Source of the DNA: Nocardia harenae NBRC 108248
GTDB taxonomy: Bacteria; Actinomycetota; Actinomycetes; Mycobacteriales; Mycobacteriaceae
Reading direction: 5' to 3'
DNA length: 64,000 nt
Assembly (NCBI RefSeq): GCF_001612885.1
Contig: NZ_BDBH01000015.1
Location: forward strand, 62,001-126,000
Position numbers and translations under genes: made by a program. Positions 25,808 to 33,880 of this stretch are shown here, one piece after another. Each line of letters opens with the position of its first letter. The stretch's first letter is position 1. Under the pieces are notes generated by a model. It made no database searches. It worked only from the letters and a program-made list of their open reading frames with translations, and had not been told where the DNA came from.

Positions 25808-25882
25808 ATCTCACCCTGACATTCGCCCCCCGTTCGCGTCGAGCCCCGACGCCGCTCCCGGCATCGGTTAGGCTGCCGTCTC

Positions 25883-27004
25883 GTGCCGGAGGAAGAGGCT
25901 GGGCTCCGCGAGGATCGGCTCGGCGAACGAAGCGGGCGGGTCTTCGCCGATCTGCGATTGCGGCCGCGCGCCGTCGGGCTGACCGGGCGCCCGGACTTCG
26001 CGCTCGTCGGCGTGCTGCGCATCCCGGAGATCCAGGCCAGCCCGTGGATCTCGCTCACCCGCCGGGTGCTGTTCGCGATCTTCCTGCTCTTCTTCGCCGC
26101 CTTCGTGGTCTGGCTCGGCCGGGACGGCTACCGCGACAACTCCGGCGACGAGCTCTCCTTCCTCGACGCGTTCTACTACGCCACCGTCTCGCTCTCGACT
26201 ACCGGCTACGGCGATATCGCCCCGATCTCGCCGGACGCCAGGCTGGTCAACATCATCGTCATCACCCCGCTGCGGGTCCTCTTCCTCATCGTGCTGGTCG
26301 GCACCACCCTCGGCGTGCTGACCGAGCGATCCCGGCAGGCGTTCAAGATTCAGCGTTGGAGGCACCGCGTGCGCAATCACACCGTCGTCGTCGGCTACGG
26401 CACCAAGGGCCGCACGGCGATCGACGCCATGCTCGGCGACAATGTCCAGCCCGGCGACGTCGTCGTGGTCGACACCGATCTCACGGCGCTGGAGGCCGCG
26501 GCCAATGCCGGGCTGGTGACCGTGCACGGCTCGGCCACCCAGTCCGACGTGCTGCGCCTGGCCGGGCTGCAGAACGCTGCCTCGGTGGTGGTCGCGACCA
26601 ACCGCGACGACACCGCGGTGCTGGTCACGCTCACCGCGCGCGAGCTGAACAAGAAGGCCAAGATCGTGGTCGCCATCCGCGAGGCGGAGAACATCCACCT
26701 GCTGCGCCAGTCCGGCGCGGACTCGGTGGTCGTCTCCTCGGAGACCGCGGGCCGGCTGCTCGGCATCGCCACCACCACCCCCTCGGTGGTGGAGATGATG
26801 GAGGACCTGCTCACCCCCGAGCACGGCTTCGCCGTCGCCGAGCGCGAGGTGGAGCTCTCCGAGGTGGGCGGCTCGCCGCGGCACCTCAGCGATATCGTGC
26901 TCGGCGTGGTGCGCGGCGGCGACCTGATCCGGGTGGGCGAGCCGGAGGTGGACGCGATCGAGGCAGGCGACAAGCTGCTCTACATCAAACGCGTCGCCAA
27001 ATAG
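25883..27004 (+). CDS. K+-channel-like protein with TrkA-N (RCK) domain
   Basis: A 373-residue protein. Two membrane helices (VLFAIFLLFFAAFVVW and a second at ~120-145) enclose a pore loop with the potassium selectivity filter STTGYGD. The C-terminus is an RCK/TrkA-N Rossmann domain (VVVGYGTKGRTAIDAML, a GxGxxG-like NAD site) and a TrkA-C-like end. It most likely forms a ligand-gated K+ channel. The position matches mycobacterial Rv3200c, between adnB and nudC. The GTG start at 25883 lies 20 bases upstream of the first hydrophobic region's lead-in, with no strong ribosome site. Confidence 0.88.
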   Translation: MPEEEAGLREDRLGERSGRVFADLRLRPRAVGLTGRPDFALVGVLRIPEIQASPWISLTRRVLFAIFLLFFAAFVVWLGRDGYRDNSGDELSFLDAFYYATVSLSTTGYGDIAPISPDARLVNIIVITPLRVLFLIVLVGTTLGVLTERSRQAFKIQRWRHRVRNHTVVVGYGTKGRTAIDAMLGDNVQPGDVVVVDTDLTALEAAANAGLVTVHGSATQSDVLRLAGLQNAASVVVATNRDDTAVLVTLTARELNKKAKIVVAIREAENIHLLRQSGADSVVVSSETAGRLLGIATTTPSVVEMMEDLLTPEHGFAVAEREVELSEVGGSPRHLSDIVLGVVRGGDLIRVGEPEVDAIEAGDKLLYIKRVAK

Positions 27005-27024
27005 CCGCGCGCTAGGCTCGACGG

Positions 27025-27924
27025 GTGTCTTTCACGCTCAAGGACGTTCCGCTGCTGTCGCGCTCCACGATCGATCGGGCCGAGCACATCAGGGCCGACG
27101 AACAGGCGCTGAAGGAGGGGTGGGCGCAGGCCAGGCTGCTGCACGTGGACCGGCGCGGCCGATTCCGCCGCGCCGAGGGTGCGCTGGTGCTCGAGCCCGC
27201 CCTCGACTACTCCGCCGAGCCGAGCCCGAACGCCGTTTTCCTCGGCACCGACCCCGACGGCAGGCACCTCTGGGCGATCCGGGAGCCCGAACTCGCGGGC
27301 GACCTGACCGACCTGCGCGCCCTCGCCGGTGATCTGGACGATTACACCGCGGGCATCCTCACCGCGGCCATGGCCCTGCTGAACTGGCACGACAAGGCCG
27401 GATTCAGCGGCGTCGACGGGGTCGCGACGGCCGCGAGCAAGGGCGGCTGGTCCCGCACCACCGAGGCCGGGCACGAGGAGTTCCCGCGCATCGACCCCGC
27501 GGTGATCTGCCTCATCCACGACGGCGCCGACCGGGTGCTGCTCGCCCGCCAGCACAGCTGGCCGACCACCCTGTTCTCGCTGCTCGCCGGGTTCGTGGAG
27601 GCGGGCGAGTCGCTGGAGCGCTGCGTCGAGCGGGAGATGCTGGAGGAGGTGGGCGTGCACGTGCGCGACATCACCTACCTGGGCAGCCAGCCCTGGCCGT
27701 TCCCGCGCTCGCTCATGCTCGGCTTCGCCGCCGTCGGCGACCCCGACGAGGAGCTGGTCTTCTCGGACGGCGAGATCGCCGAGGCGCACTGGTTCACCCG
27801 CGCGGAGGTCAGGGCCGCCCTGGAGCAGGGCGACTGGTCCGCACGGGAGAGCGGCTCCCGGCTGCTGCTGCCGAGCACCATCTCCATCGCCCGCACCATC
27901 GTGGAGTCGTGGGCGGGCGTGTAG
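27025..27924 (+). CDS. nudC: NADH/NAD+ pyrophosphatase (Nudix)
   Basis: A 299-residue NudC-type hydrolase that cleaves NADH to NMNH and AMP and can remove NAD caps from RNA in other bacteria. The Nudix box is GFVEAGESLERCVEREMLEEVGV in two parts (GFVEAGE, REMLEEVG), and the NudC signature SQPWPFPRSLM follows it at the proper distance. The stretch before FPRIDPAVICLI lacks the CxxC...CxxC zinc knuckle of E. coli NudC. GTG 27025 follows the channel gene by 20 bases. Its stop lies two bases from the convergent mycoredoxin gene. Confidence 0.93.
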   Translation: MSFTLKDVPLLSRSTIDRAEHIRADEQALKEGWAQARLLHVDRRGRFRRAEGALVLEPALDYSAEPSPNAVFLGTDPDGRHLWAIREPELAGDLTDLRALAGDLDDYTAGILTAAMALLNWHDKAGFSGVDGVATAASKGGWSRTTEAGHEEFPRIDPAVICLIHDGADRVLLARQHSWPTTLFSLLAGFVEAGESLERCVEREMLEEVGVHVRDITYLGSQPWPFPRSLMLGFAAVGDPDEELVFSDGEIAEAHWFTRAEVRAALEQGDWSARESGSRLLLPSTISIARTIVESWAGV

Positions 27925-27926
27925 CG

Positions 27927-28187
27927 CTACGAGGAGATGCCGGACAGGATCTTCTTGACGTCGGCGAGCGTCGGGTTGGTGGCGGTGGAGCCGTCGGCGA
28001 ACTTCACCGTCGGCACCACGTGGTTGCCGTTGTTGACGCTGCCGACGAACTCGGCGGAGGCCGGATCCTGCTCGATGTCGACCTCGGCGTAGGTGATGCC
28101 GTTCTCGTCCAGCTGCTTCTTCAGCCTGCGGCAGTAGCCGCACCAGGTGGTCGAGTACATGGTCAGCTGCGGGGTTGCGTCACTCAC
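27927..28187 (-). CDS. mrx1: Mycoredoxin-1 (glutaredoxin-like, mycothiol-dependent)
   Basis: An 86-residue thioredoxin-fold oxidoreductase with active site STTWCGYCRRLKKQL and the cis-proline/GSH-like binding strand HVVPTVKFADGS. Mycoredoxins reduce protein-mycothiol mixed disulfides in actinomycetes that lack glutathione. It is located between nudC and uvrD2, as in mycobacteria. The start is GTG, and it converges with nudC. Confidence 0.93.
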   Translation of the reverse strand: MSDATPQLTMYSTTWCGYCRRLKKQLDENGITYAEVDIEQDPASAEFVGSVNNGNHVVPTVKFADGSTATNPTLADVKKILSGISS

Positions 28188-28249
28188 GACCGGAACAACG
28201 CGGCCGCGGCCGAACCTGTTCCCGCCGGGACCTGTCGGCGCGCACTGCC

Positions 28250-30430
28250 ATGATGGGAGCCGTGCCGCCCTTCGATCCCGCCGCGCTCGACCCCGAGCAG
28301 GCCGCCGCCGTGCGCGCGCCGCGCGGGCCGCTGTGCGTGCTCGCGGGTGCGGGCACCGGCAAGACCAGGACCATCACCTACCGGATCGCGCACCTGGTCT
28401 CGGCCGGGCACGTCAAGGCCGACCAGGTGCTCGCGGTCACCTTCACCGCCCGCGCGGCGGGTGAGCTGCGCGGGCGGCTGCGCGGGCTCGGGCTCGGCGG
28501 CGACGCGGGCCGGGTGCAGGCCCGCACCTTCCACGCCGCCGCGCTGCGCCAGCTGCGCTACTTCTGGCCGCAGATCGTCGGCGATGTGCCGTGGCGGCTC
28601 GTCGACAACAAGTTCCCGCTGGTCGCCAGGGCCGCACACGCCGAGGGGCTGCCCTCGGACACCGAGAGCGTGCGCGACCTGCTGAGCGAGATCGAGTGGG
28701 CGAAGGCCTCGCTCATCGCCCCGGAGGACTACCCGGCCGCGGTGGCCGAGCGCCGCCGCGACACCCCGCGCGAGGCACTCCGGGTGGCGAGGGTCTACGA
28801 CGCCTACGAGACCGCCAAGTCCTCCGCCGACGGCATGCTGCTCGACTTCGACGACCTGCTGCTGCACACCGCCGCCGCGCTGGAGGACTACCCGGCGGTG
28901 GCCGACGAGTTCCGCGAGCGCTACCGCAGCTTCGTCGTGGACGAGTACCAGGACGTCACCCCGCTGCAGCAGCGGGTGCTCGACGCCTGGCTCGGCGAGC
29001 GCGACGACCTCACCGTGGTCGGCGACGCCAACCAGACCATCTACTCCTTCACCGGGGCGAGCCCGCGCTACCTGCTCGACTTCTCCCGGCGCTTCCCGGA
29101 GGCGACCGTGGTCCGGCTGGAGCGCGACTACCGGTCGAGCCCGCAGGTGGTGTCGCTGGCGAACCGGGTGATCGGCGCCGCCCGCGGCCGGATCGCGGGG
29201 ACCAGACTCCAGCTGATCGGCCAGCGGGCGGACGGCCCGGAGCCGGTCTTCGCCGAGTACGACGACGCCCCCGCCGAGGCCGCCGCGGTGGCGAAGGAGA
29301 TCGAACGGCTGCTCGCGGCGGGTACCGCGGCCGCCGAGATCGCGGTGCTCTTCCGGATCAATGCCCAGTCCGAGGCGTACGAGGAGGCGCTCGGCGCGCT
29401 GGGCATCCCCTACCAGGTGCGCGGCGGCGAGGCGTTCTTCGCCAGGGCCGAGATCAAGCAGGGCGTCTCGGCGCTGCGCCGGGCCGCCGAGCGCGACGAC
29501 CTGCCGGACGCGGCGCGCCGCGGCGCCGCGCTGGCCACGCTCACCCGCGCTGCGCTGGCCCCGCTCGGGCTCACCGCCGAGGAGCCCGCGGGCGCGGGCG
29601 CGCGGGAGCGCTGGTCCGGGCTCTCGGCGCTGGCCGGGCTGGTCGACGAGCTGGTCGCGCACGACCCCGAGCTGGACGCGGCCGGGCTGCTGCGCGAGCT
29701 GGCGGCCCGCTCCGAGGCCAGGCACCCGCCGACCGTGCAGGGCGTCACACTGGCCTCGCTGCACGCCGCCAAGGGGCTGGAGTGGGACGCCGTCTTCCTG
29801 GTCGGGCTCACCGACGGCACGCTGCCCATCGGCCACGTGCTCGGCGACGACGGCTCGGTGGCCGACCAGCACCAGCTGGAGGAGGAGCGCAGGCTGCTCT
29901 ACGTCGGCGTCACTCGCGCCCGCGAACACCTGCGGCTCTCCTGGGCGCTGGCCCGCGGCGCGGGCGGCAGGCGCAACCGCCGCCGCTCCCGCTTCCTCGC
30001 CGGCCTGGTCCCGGACGACTCCCCGGCCTCGCGGATCGCCGCCGCGGCCGAGCCCGTCCGCTCGACCGAGCGGCCGCTCTGCCGGGTCTGCGCCAAGCCG
30101 CTGATCGGCACCTACGCCACCATGCTCGGCCGCTGCAGGCGCTGCCCGGCCGAACTCGACAAGGAGCTGCTCGCCGCGCTGCACGACTGGCGAGGGGAGA
30201 AGGCCGAGGCCATGCGGGTGCGCGAGTTCACCGTCTTCACCGATCTCACGCTCACCGCCATCGCCGAGCAGCTGCCCGCCGACGACGCGGCGCTGGCGAG
30301 CATCGCCGGTGTCGGCGCGGGCAAACTCGAGCAGTACGGCGCCGACGTGCTCGCGATCGTGCGCTCGCGGCGGCGCACTACCACTCCCGCCGATCCCGCG
30401 AATGCCCCTGAAACTGCAGGTAGAAAATAG
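28250..30430 (+). CDS. uvrD2: ATP-dependent DNA helicase UvrD2
   Basis: About 726 residues. It is a superfamily 1A 3'-5' helicase with an HRDC domain, a form restricted to actinomycetes. Walker A is LAGAGTGKTRT, motif II VDEYQDVTP, III VVGDANQTIYSFTGAS, and V LHAAKGLEWDAVF. A tetracysteine module CRVCAKPL...CRRCP links the motor to the C-terminal HRDC (REFTVFTDLTLTAIAEQLP). ATG at 28250 was chosen; GTG at 28262 is possible. The TAG stop at 30428-30430 lies inside the whiB7 promoter's AT-rich element. Confidence 0.94.
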   Translation: MMGAVPPFDPAALDPEQAAAVRAPRGPLCVLAGAGTGKTRTITYRIAHLVSAGHVKADQVLAVTFTARAAGELRGRLRGLGLGGDAGRVQARTFHAAALRQLRYFWPQIVGDVPWRLVDNKFPLVARAAHAEGLPSDTESVRDLLSEIEWAKASLIAPEDYPAAVAERRRDTPREALRVARVYDAYETAKSSADGMLLDFDDLLLHTAAALEDYPAVADEFRERYRSFVVDEYQDVTPLQQRVLDAWLGERDDLTVVGDANQTIYSFTGASPRYLLDFSRRFPEATVVRLERDYRSSPQVVSLANRVIGAARGRIAGTRLQLIGQRADGPEPVFAEYDDAPAEAAAVAKEIERLLAAGTAAAEIAVLFRINAQSEAYEEALGALGIPYQVRGGEAFFARAEIKQGVSALRRAAERDDLPDAARRGAALATLTRAALAPLGLTAEEPAGAGARERWSGLSALAGLVDELVAHDPELDAAGLLRELAARSEARHPPTVQGVTLASLHAAKGLEWDAVFLVGLTDGTLPIGHVLGDDGSVADQHQLEEERRLLYVGVTRAREHLRLSWALARGAGGRRNRRRSRFLAGLVPDDSPASRIAAAAEPVRSTERPLCRVCAKPLIGTYATMLGRCRRCPAELDKELLAALHDWRGEKAEAMRVREFTVFTDLTLTAIAEQLPADDAALASIAGVGAGKLEQYGADVLAIVRSRRRTTTPADPANAPETAGRK

Positions 30431-30461
30431 GTTGTGGCGTTATGGTGCGCCCGCCTATGGT
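30424..30461 (+). promoter_or_regulatory. WhiB7-type promoter for the whiB7 leader
   Basis: AAAATA at 30424-30429, two bases before a -35 TTGTGG (30432-30437), an 18-base spacer and a -10 TATGGT (30456-30461) reproduce the known WhiB7-activated layout: an AT-rich box touching the -35 of a SigA-type promoter, read by the WhiB7 AT-hook. It implies autoactivation with a transcript starting near 30468 and a ~570-nt leader. The AT-rich box includes the uvrD2 stop codon. The assignment is by pattern. Confidence 0.7.
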
Positions 30462-30564
30462 GGATGAGCGCGCAACGGGAGGTCTCTCCCGCGCGCACTG
30501 GCCGGGCTCGCGCCCGGTGAACACGGAACACGACAACCGACGAGTACAGGAGGGAGGCAGACAA

Positions 30565-30900
30565 GTGGACAACATCACGATCTTCGGCAGCACCGGCGTC
30601 GGCACCGCACCGCGCGGCGGCGAAACCGTGCGCGTCGACGGCGCGATGGGCAAAGCCATGTCGGCCTCCCGGGGGATCCTCGCCGTGCAGGGGATCGGTC
30701 TGTCCGGTGTCGGCGGTGGCAATGCGCAGGTCTGCACTACGCACGGCCTGCGGCTGCCCGTTTACGCCATTTCGCAGGACAAGCCCAGCGCCGGCTGGCC
30801 GTTCGCATTCGCCGATGAGTTCGGCGATGCGGCAGCCCGCCTCCGCAACGCACACCCAGCGTCCGTGATCAGGATTCGACAGAGATGTCGACCTAGGTAG
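30565..30900 (+). CDS. Leader reading frame upstream of whiB7 (111 aa, unknown)
   Basis: A GTG start with an exceptionally strong ribosome site, AGGAGGGAGG (30548-30557), eight bases ahead. Codons are GC3-rich over the first two thirds and become atypical over the last ~12 codons. The product begins MDNITIFGSTGVG and is Gly-rich, with no recognised domain. It lies inside the long whiB7 leader and ends 136 bases before whiB7. whiB7 leaders in other actinomycetes contain upstream reading frames that couple antibiotic-stalled translation to whiB7 expression, and this may be the counterpart. It could instead be an independent small protein. Confidence 0.55.
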   Translation: MDNITIFGSTGVGTAPRGGETVRVDGAMGKAMSASRGILAVQGIGLSGVGGGNAQVCTTHGLRLPVYAISQDKPSAGWPFAFADEFGDAAARLRNAHPASVIRIRQRCRPR

Positions 30901-30918
30901 GGAATTCTCCCCGACCTC

Positions 30919-31030
30919 CTGGCCACGGAGCGCACAGCGCGAAATCGTGGCCAGTATTCTCCGGCTCCTTCAGCCGCAGTGGCACCGGTTTCGCACCGAA
31001 CATCCGAACCGCTGCAACGAGCTGAAGGAG
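30919..31030 (+). promoter_or_regulatory. Structured whiB7 leader that hides the ribosome binding site
   Basis: Two stems are visible. CTGGCCACG (30919-30927) pairs with CGTGGCCAG (30946-30954), 9 bp. CTCCTTCAGC (30965-30974) pairs perfectly with GCTGAAGGAG (31021-31030), 10 bp. The second contains the whiB7 Shine-Dalgarno GAAGGAG, six bases before the GTG. Inside its loop, GCAG/CTGC and CGGTT/AACCG can extend the helix. The folded leader would therefore block whiB7 translation. Confidence 0.68.
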
Positions 31031-31036
31031 AACGAC

Positions 31037-31357
31037 GTGTTCACCGCCCAGGAATGGCCGCAGGCCGCTACTGACGTGACATGCCGGACCGTGGCCAAGT
31101 CCCCGCGCGCCTGCGCGGTGTCCGCCCTGCCCTGCCGAGCCGGCGACCCCGACCTGTGGTTCGCCGAGAGCCCGGTCCAGCTGGAAGAGGCCAAGGCGCT
31201 GTGCGCCAGCTGCCCGATCCGGAAGCGCTGCCTGAGCGCCGCCATCGACCGGCGCGAGCCGTGGGGTGTCTGGGGTGGCGAGATCTTCGATCAGGGGGTC
31301 GTGATCGCCCGCAAGCGGCCGCGTGGCCGGCCGCGTAAGGTCGCGATCCCGGCATGA
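31037..31357 (+). CDS. whiB7: WhiB7 antibiotic-response transcription factor
   Basis: A 106-residue iron-sulfur regulator. Four conserved cysteines (one in LPCRAGDPDLWFAE, three in CASCPIRKRC) hold a 4Fe-4S cluster. GVWGGEIFDQG is the turn that contacts the housekeeping sigma factor, and the C-terminal RPRGRPRK is the AT-hook unique to WhiB7. WhiB7 activates intrinsic resistance genes after ribosome-targeting antibiotics and redox change. GTG 31037 has GAAGGAG at six bases. An N-terminal extension of about 25 residues with two further cysteines precedes the first cluster ligand. Confidence 0.96.
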   Translation: MFTAQEWPQAATDVTCRTVAKSPRACAVSALPCRAGDPDLWFAESPVQLEEAKALCASCPIRKRCLSAAIDRREPWGVWGGEIFDQGVVIARKRPRGRPRKVAIPA

Positions 31358-31383
31358 GAGCCGGCTTTCCGACTGTCCGCCGA

Positions 31384-31416
31384 CGAACCGCTCACCGTTT
31401 TCCGGTGGGCGGTTCG
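31384..31416. terminator. Bidirectional terminator between whiB7 and the UbiB-like gene
   Basis: A 14-bp stem (CGAACCGCTCACCG with CGGTGGGCGGTTCG, one T-G pair) and a TTTTC loop, followed by TTGGTTT. It lies between convergent genes and can end transcripts from both sides. Confidence 0.85.
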
Positions 31417-31444
31417 TTGGTTTCCGGGGTCGGCGCCGCGCGGG

Positions 31445-32800
31445 TCAGTGCAGCGCGGATTCCTCGGTGAAGCCGGGCATCCACTCCCGCGCCAGCTGCA
31501 TGAAGGGCAGCTCGGCGTCGAGCTGGGCCAGGATGCCGATCGAGCCGCCGAGCACCCGGAAGATCATCACGTACTCCGGCGGAAGTTGCAGTGCCCGCGC
31601 GGTTTTCATCTCCGCGCTGGAGATGTTCGACGCCTTGCCCGCCACCCGCTGCATCCAGCGCCGGGTGAAATGGAACGAGTCGGACTCGATCGGGTCGGTG
31701 AAGGGGCGCAGGTAATCGGCGATCTCCTGGTGGGTCACGGTGCGGCCGGGGATCACCCAGCCGTTGTCGTACATGAGCGCGGTCAGCTCCTCGTACCGCT
31801 CGGCCACCGAGAGCGCCAGCATTCGGCCGAGCTCCGGCGGGAAGCCGTTCGGCAGCGGGGCGCAGGCGCCGAAGTCGATCACCGCGAGCCTGCCGTCCGG
31901 CAGCATCATGAAGTTGCCCGGGTGCGGATCGGCGTGCAGCAGCCCGGCCCGCGCCGGTGAGGAGAAGTGGAAGGTGCCGAGCAGCGCCGCGACCCGGTTG
32001 CGCAGCTCGATCGTGCCCGCCGGATCCTCGTCGCCCGCCCGGATGATGCCGGAGAGCGGGGTACCGGTAACCCACTCGGTCACGATCACCTTGGGCGAAC
32101 CCGCGACAACTTTCGGGATCACGTAGTCGGCGTGGCCGGCGAATGCCTTCGCGAAGGCGCGCTGGTGCGCGGCCTCGTTCCGGTAGTCCAGCTCCTCCTC
32201 GGTGCGCTCGGTGATCTCGGCGAGCACCGGCTTGACGTCCGCGCCGGGGATGACCGAGGCGAAGAGCCCGGACATCCGGGAGAGCGTCTTCAGATCCGCA
32301 CGCAGCGCCTCGTCGGCGCCGGGGTACTGCACCTTCACCGCGACCCGGCGGCCGTCCGACCAGACCGCGCGGTGCACCTGCCCGATGCTCGCCGACGCCG
32401 TCGGCTCGTCGTCGAACTCGCTGAACCGCTCCCGCCAGCGGGTGCCGAGCTGCTGGTCGAGTACCCGGTGCACGGTGGCGGTCGGCATCGGCGGGGCCGC
32501 GGCCTGGAGCTTGGTCAGCGCCTCGCGGTAGTGCTCGCCGAACTCCTCCGGCACCGCCGCCTCCATGACGCTCAGCGCCTGACCGAACTTCATGGCGCCG
32601 CCCTTGAGCTCGCCGAGCACCGAGAACAGCTGCTCGGCGGCCTTCTGGTTCAGATCGGCGCTGATCTCGGTGCGATCCCCGCCCACCAGCCGCCTGCCGA
32701 ACCCGACGGCAGCGCGACCCGCGATCCCGAGTGGAATCTTGGCTAACTTCGCGTTGCGGGATGAGCTGCGGCGCGCAATGTCGGACACAGTTCCCATCAT
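31445..32800 (-). CDS. ABC1/UbiB-family atypical kinase (Rv3197-like)
   Basis: A 451-residue protein-kinase-like ATPase. The family-specific KxGQ motif is LKGGAMKFGQALS, and the A-rich loop is PTASASIGQVHRA. The ion-pair lysine is in VAVKVQYPG, the catalytic loop is LLHADPHPGNFM, and the metal motif is LAVIDFGA. In bacteria such proteins assist isoprenoid-quinone or lipid metabolism. The gene beside whiB7 in mycobacteria (Rv3197) has been linked to macrolide tolerance, so a role in the WhiB7 resistance programme is plausible. It converges on whiB7 across a shared terminator. Confidence 0.88.
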   Translation of the reverse strand: MMGTVSDIARRSSSRNAKLAKIPLGIAGRAAVGFGRRLVGGDRTEISADLNQKAAEQLFSVLGELKGGAMKFGQALSVMEAAVPEEFGEHYREALTKLQAAAPPMPTATVHRVLDQQLGTRWRERFSEFDDEPTASASIGQVHRAVWSDGRRVAVKVQYPGADEALRADLKTLSRMSGLFASVIPGADVKPVLAEITERTEEELDYRNEAAHQRAFAKAFAGHADYVIPKVVAGSPKVIVTEWVTGTPLSGIIRAGDEDPAGTIELRNRVAALLGTFHFSSPARAGLLHADPHPGNFMMLPDGRLAVIDFGACAPLPNGFPPELGRMLALSVAERYEELTALMYDNGWVIPGRTVTHQEIADYLRPFTDPIESDSFHFTRRWMQRVAGKASNISSAEMKTARALQLPPEYVMIFRVLGGSIGILAQLDAELPFMQLAREWMPGFTEESALH

Positions 32801-32930
32801 GGCCGAAACCGCCCCGGCCGTGCCATGAAAATCAATGGTCTGTGCGCCACACTCGCCGGCCGGGCCCGGCTCGGCCTGCTTCCCGCCGCGCTGGTCCGGG
32901 CGGGTGTCCGTGGGCGGCCGTCCGGCGGCC

Positions 32931-33791
32931 TCATGCGGCCGGGCCCGCCGCCAGCAGCCTGCACCCGCAGTCCGGGTGCGCGGGCCAGCGCCTGCTGTGT
33001 ACGGCGTGCGAGTCGGGGTCCGGCTCCAGGATCGCGTCCAGCGTCTGCGGCTCGCGGCTCGCGGAACATGCGAAGATCGCCTCCAGCTCGGTGAGCGCGA
33101 GCGCGCTGGTCCGCGCGACCATGGCCGGCGAGGCCGCGCCCACCCGGTTCAGCAGCTGCGCGGCCAGGTGCGGCCACTCCGCGTCGCCGCCGCTGCGGGT
33201 CAGGTCGGCGCAGCGCAGGCAGCTGGTGGCGCCGGGCAGCACCAGCGGTCCGACCACGCCGCGGCCGTCCCGGATCCGGATCGGCAGGTGCGCGATCCTG
33301 GCCAGCACCAGCTCGGCGCCGAGCCGCGGGTCGACGACCAGGGTGTCGGTGAGGAGCACCAGGTCCTCGCGCCAGCGCCGCACCTCGCCGCGGCGGTAGC
33401 CGCCGGGCGAGCGGGCCGGGGCGAACCCCTCGGCGCGCAGCCACTCCAGTACCCGGTCGGTGAGCGGGCCGCGGCCGTGCACCCGCACCGCGCGGATCGG
33501 GGCGGGGCCGTCGGCGGGCGGGACCAGCAGCCCGGCGGCCGCCACCGCGTCCAGCACGGCGTTCGCCTGCTCCGGCGCGAGCCCGAGCTCACCGGCTCGC
33601 CAGAGCACCTGGGGCCTGGTCTGCAACCCGTCCAGCCCGCGCAGGAAGCGCTCGACGACGGCCGGGTCGAGCCCGGGCGGGCGGAGCACGACGGCGCGCT
33701 CCGGATCCCAGCCGAGCTGAACGGCCCCGGAGGGGCGGACCAGGATGGCGACCCCCGGCTGCAGCAGGGGCCCTCGCGGTGGTGGCGTCAT
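32931..33791 (-). CDS. E1-like / TOMM-leader-binding-type protein
   Basis: A 286-residue protein resembling the E1-like (ThiF/cyclodehydratase C-type) proteins of actinomycetes. The conserved zinc cysteines lie in SCLRCADLTRSGGD and the terminal HPDCGCRLL; WPHLAAQL is typical. The N-terminal third looks like a winged-helix leader-peptide clamp. No YcaO, dehydrogenase or precursor peptide is nearby, so a bacteriocin role is unsupported. The locus matches mycobacterial Rv3196. ATG 33791 was chosen; a GTG 18 bases upstream is possible. Confidence 0.7.
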   Translation of the reverse strand: MTPPPRGPLLQPGVAILVRPSGAVQLGWDPERAVVLRPPGLDPAVVERFLRGLDGLQTRPQVLWRAGELGLAPEQANAVLDAVAAAGLLVPPADGPAPIRAVRVHGRGPLTDRVLEWLRAEGFAPARSPGGYRRGEVRRWREDLVLLTDTLVVDPRLGAELVLARIAHLPIRIRDGRGVVGPLVLPGATSCLRCADLTRSGGDAEWPHLAAQLLNRVGAASPAMVARTSALALTELEAIFACSASREPQTLDAILEPDPDSHAVHSRRWPAHPDCGCRLLAAGPAA

Positions 33792-33880
33792 ACCGAGCAG
33801 TATTGCCACCCGCGCACCGCGCCCCGGCCGGGCGAGCGCGAGTTATCCACAGGATCGCCCCTGTTCACAGGGGCATTCGC

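Noticed and set aside
32931..33791. A TOMM/bacteriocin biosynthetic cluster
   Set aside because: No YcaO, dehydrogenase, transporter or precursor peptide accompanies the E1-like gene.
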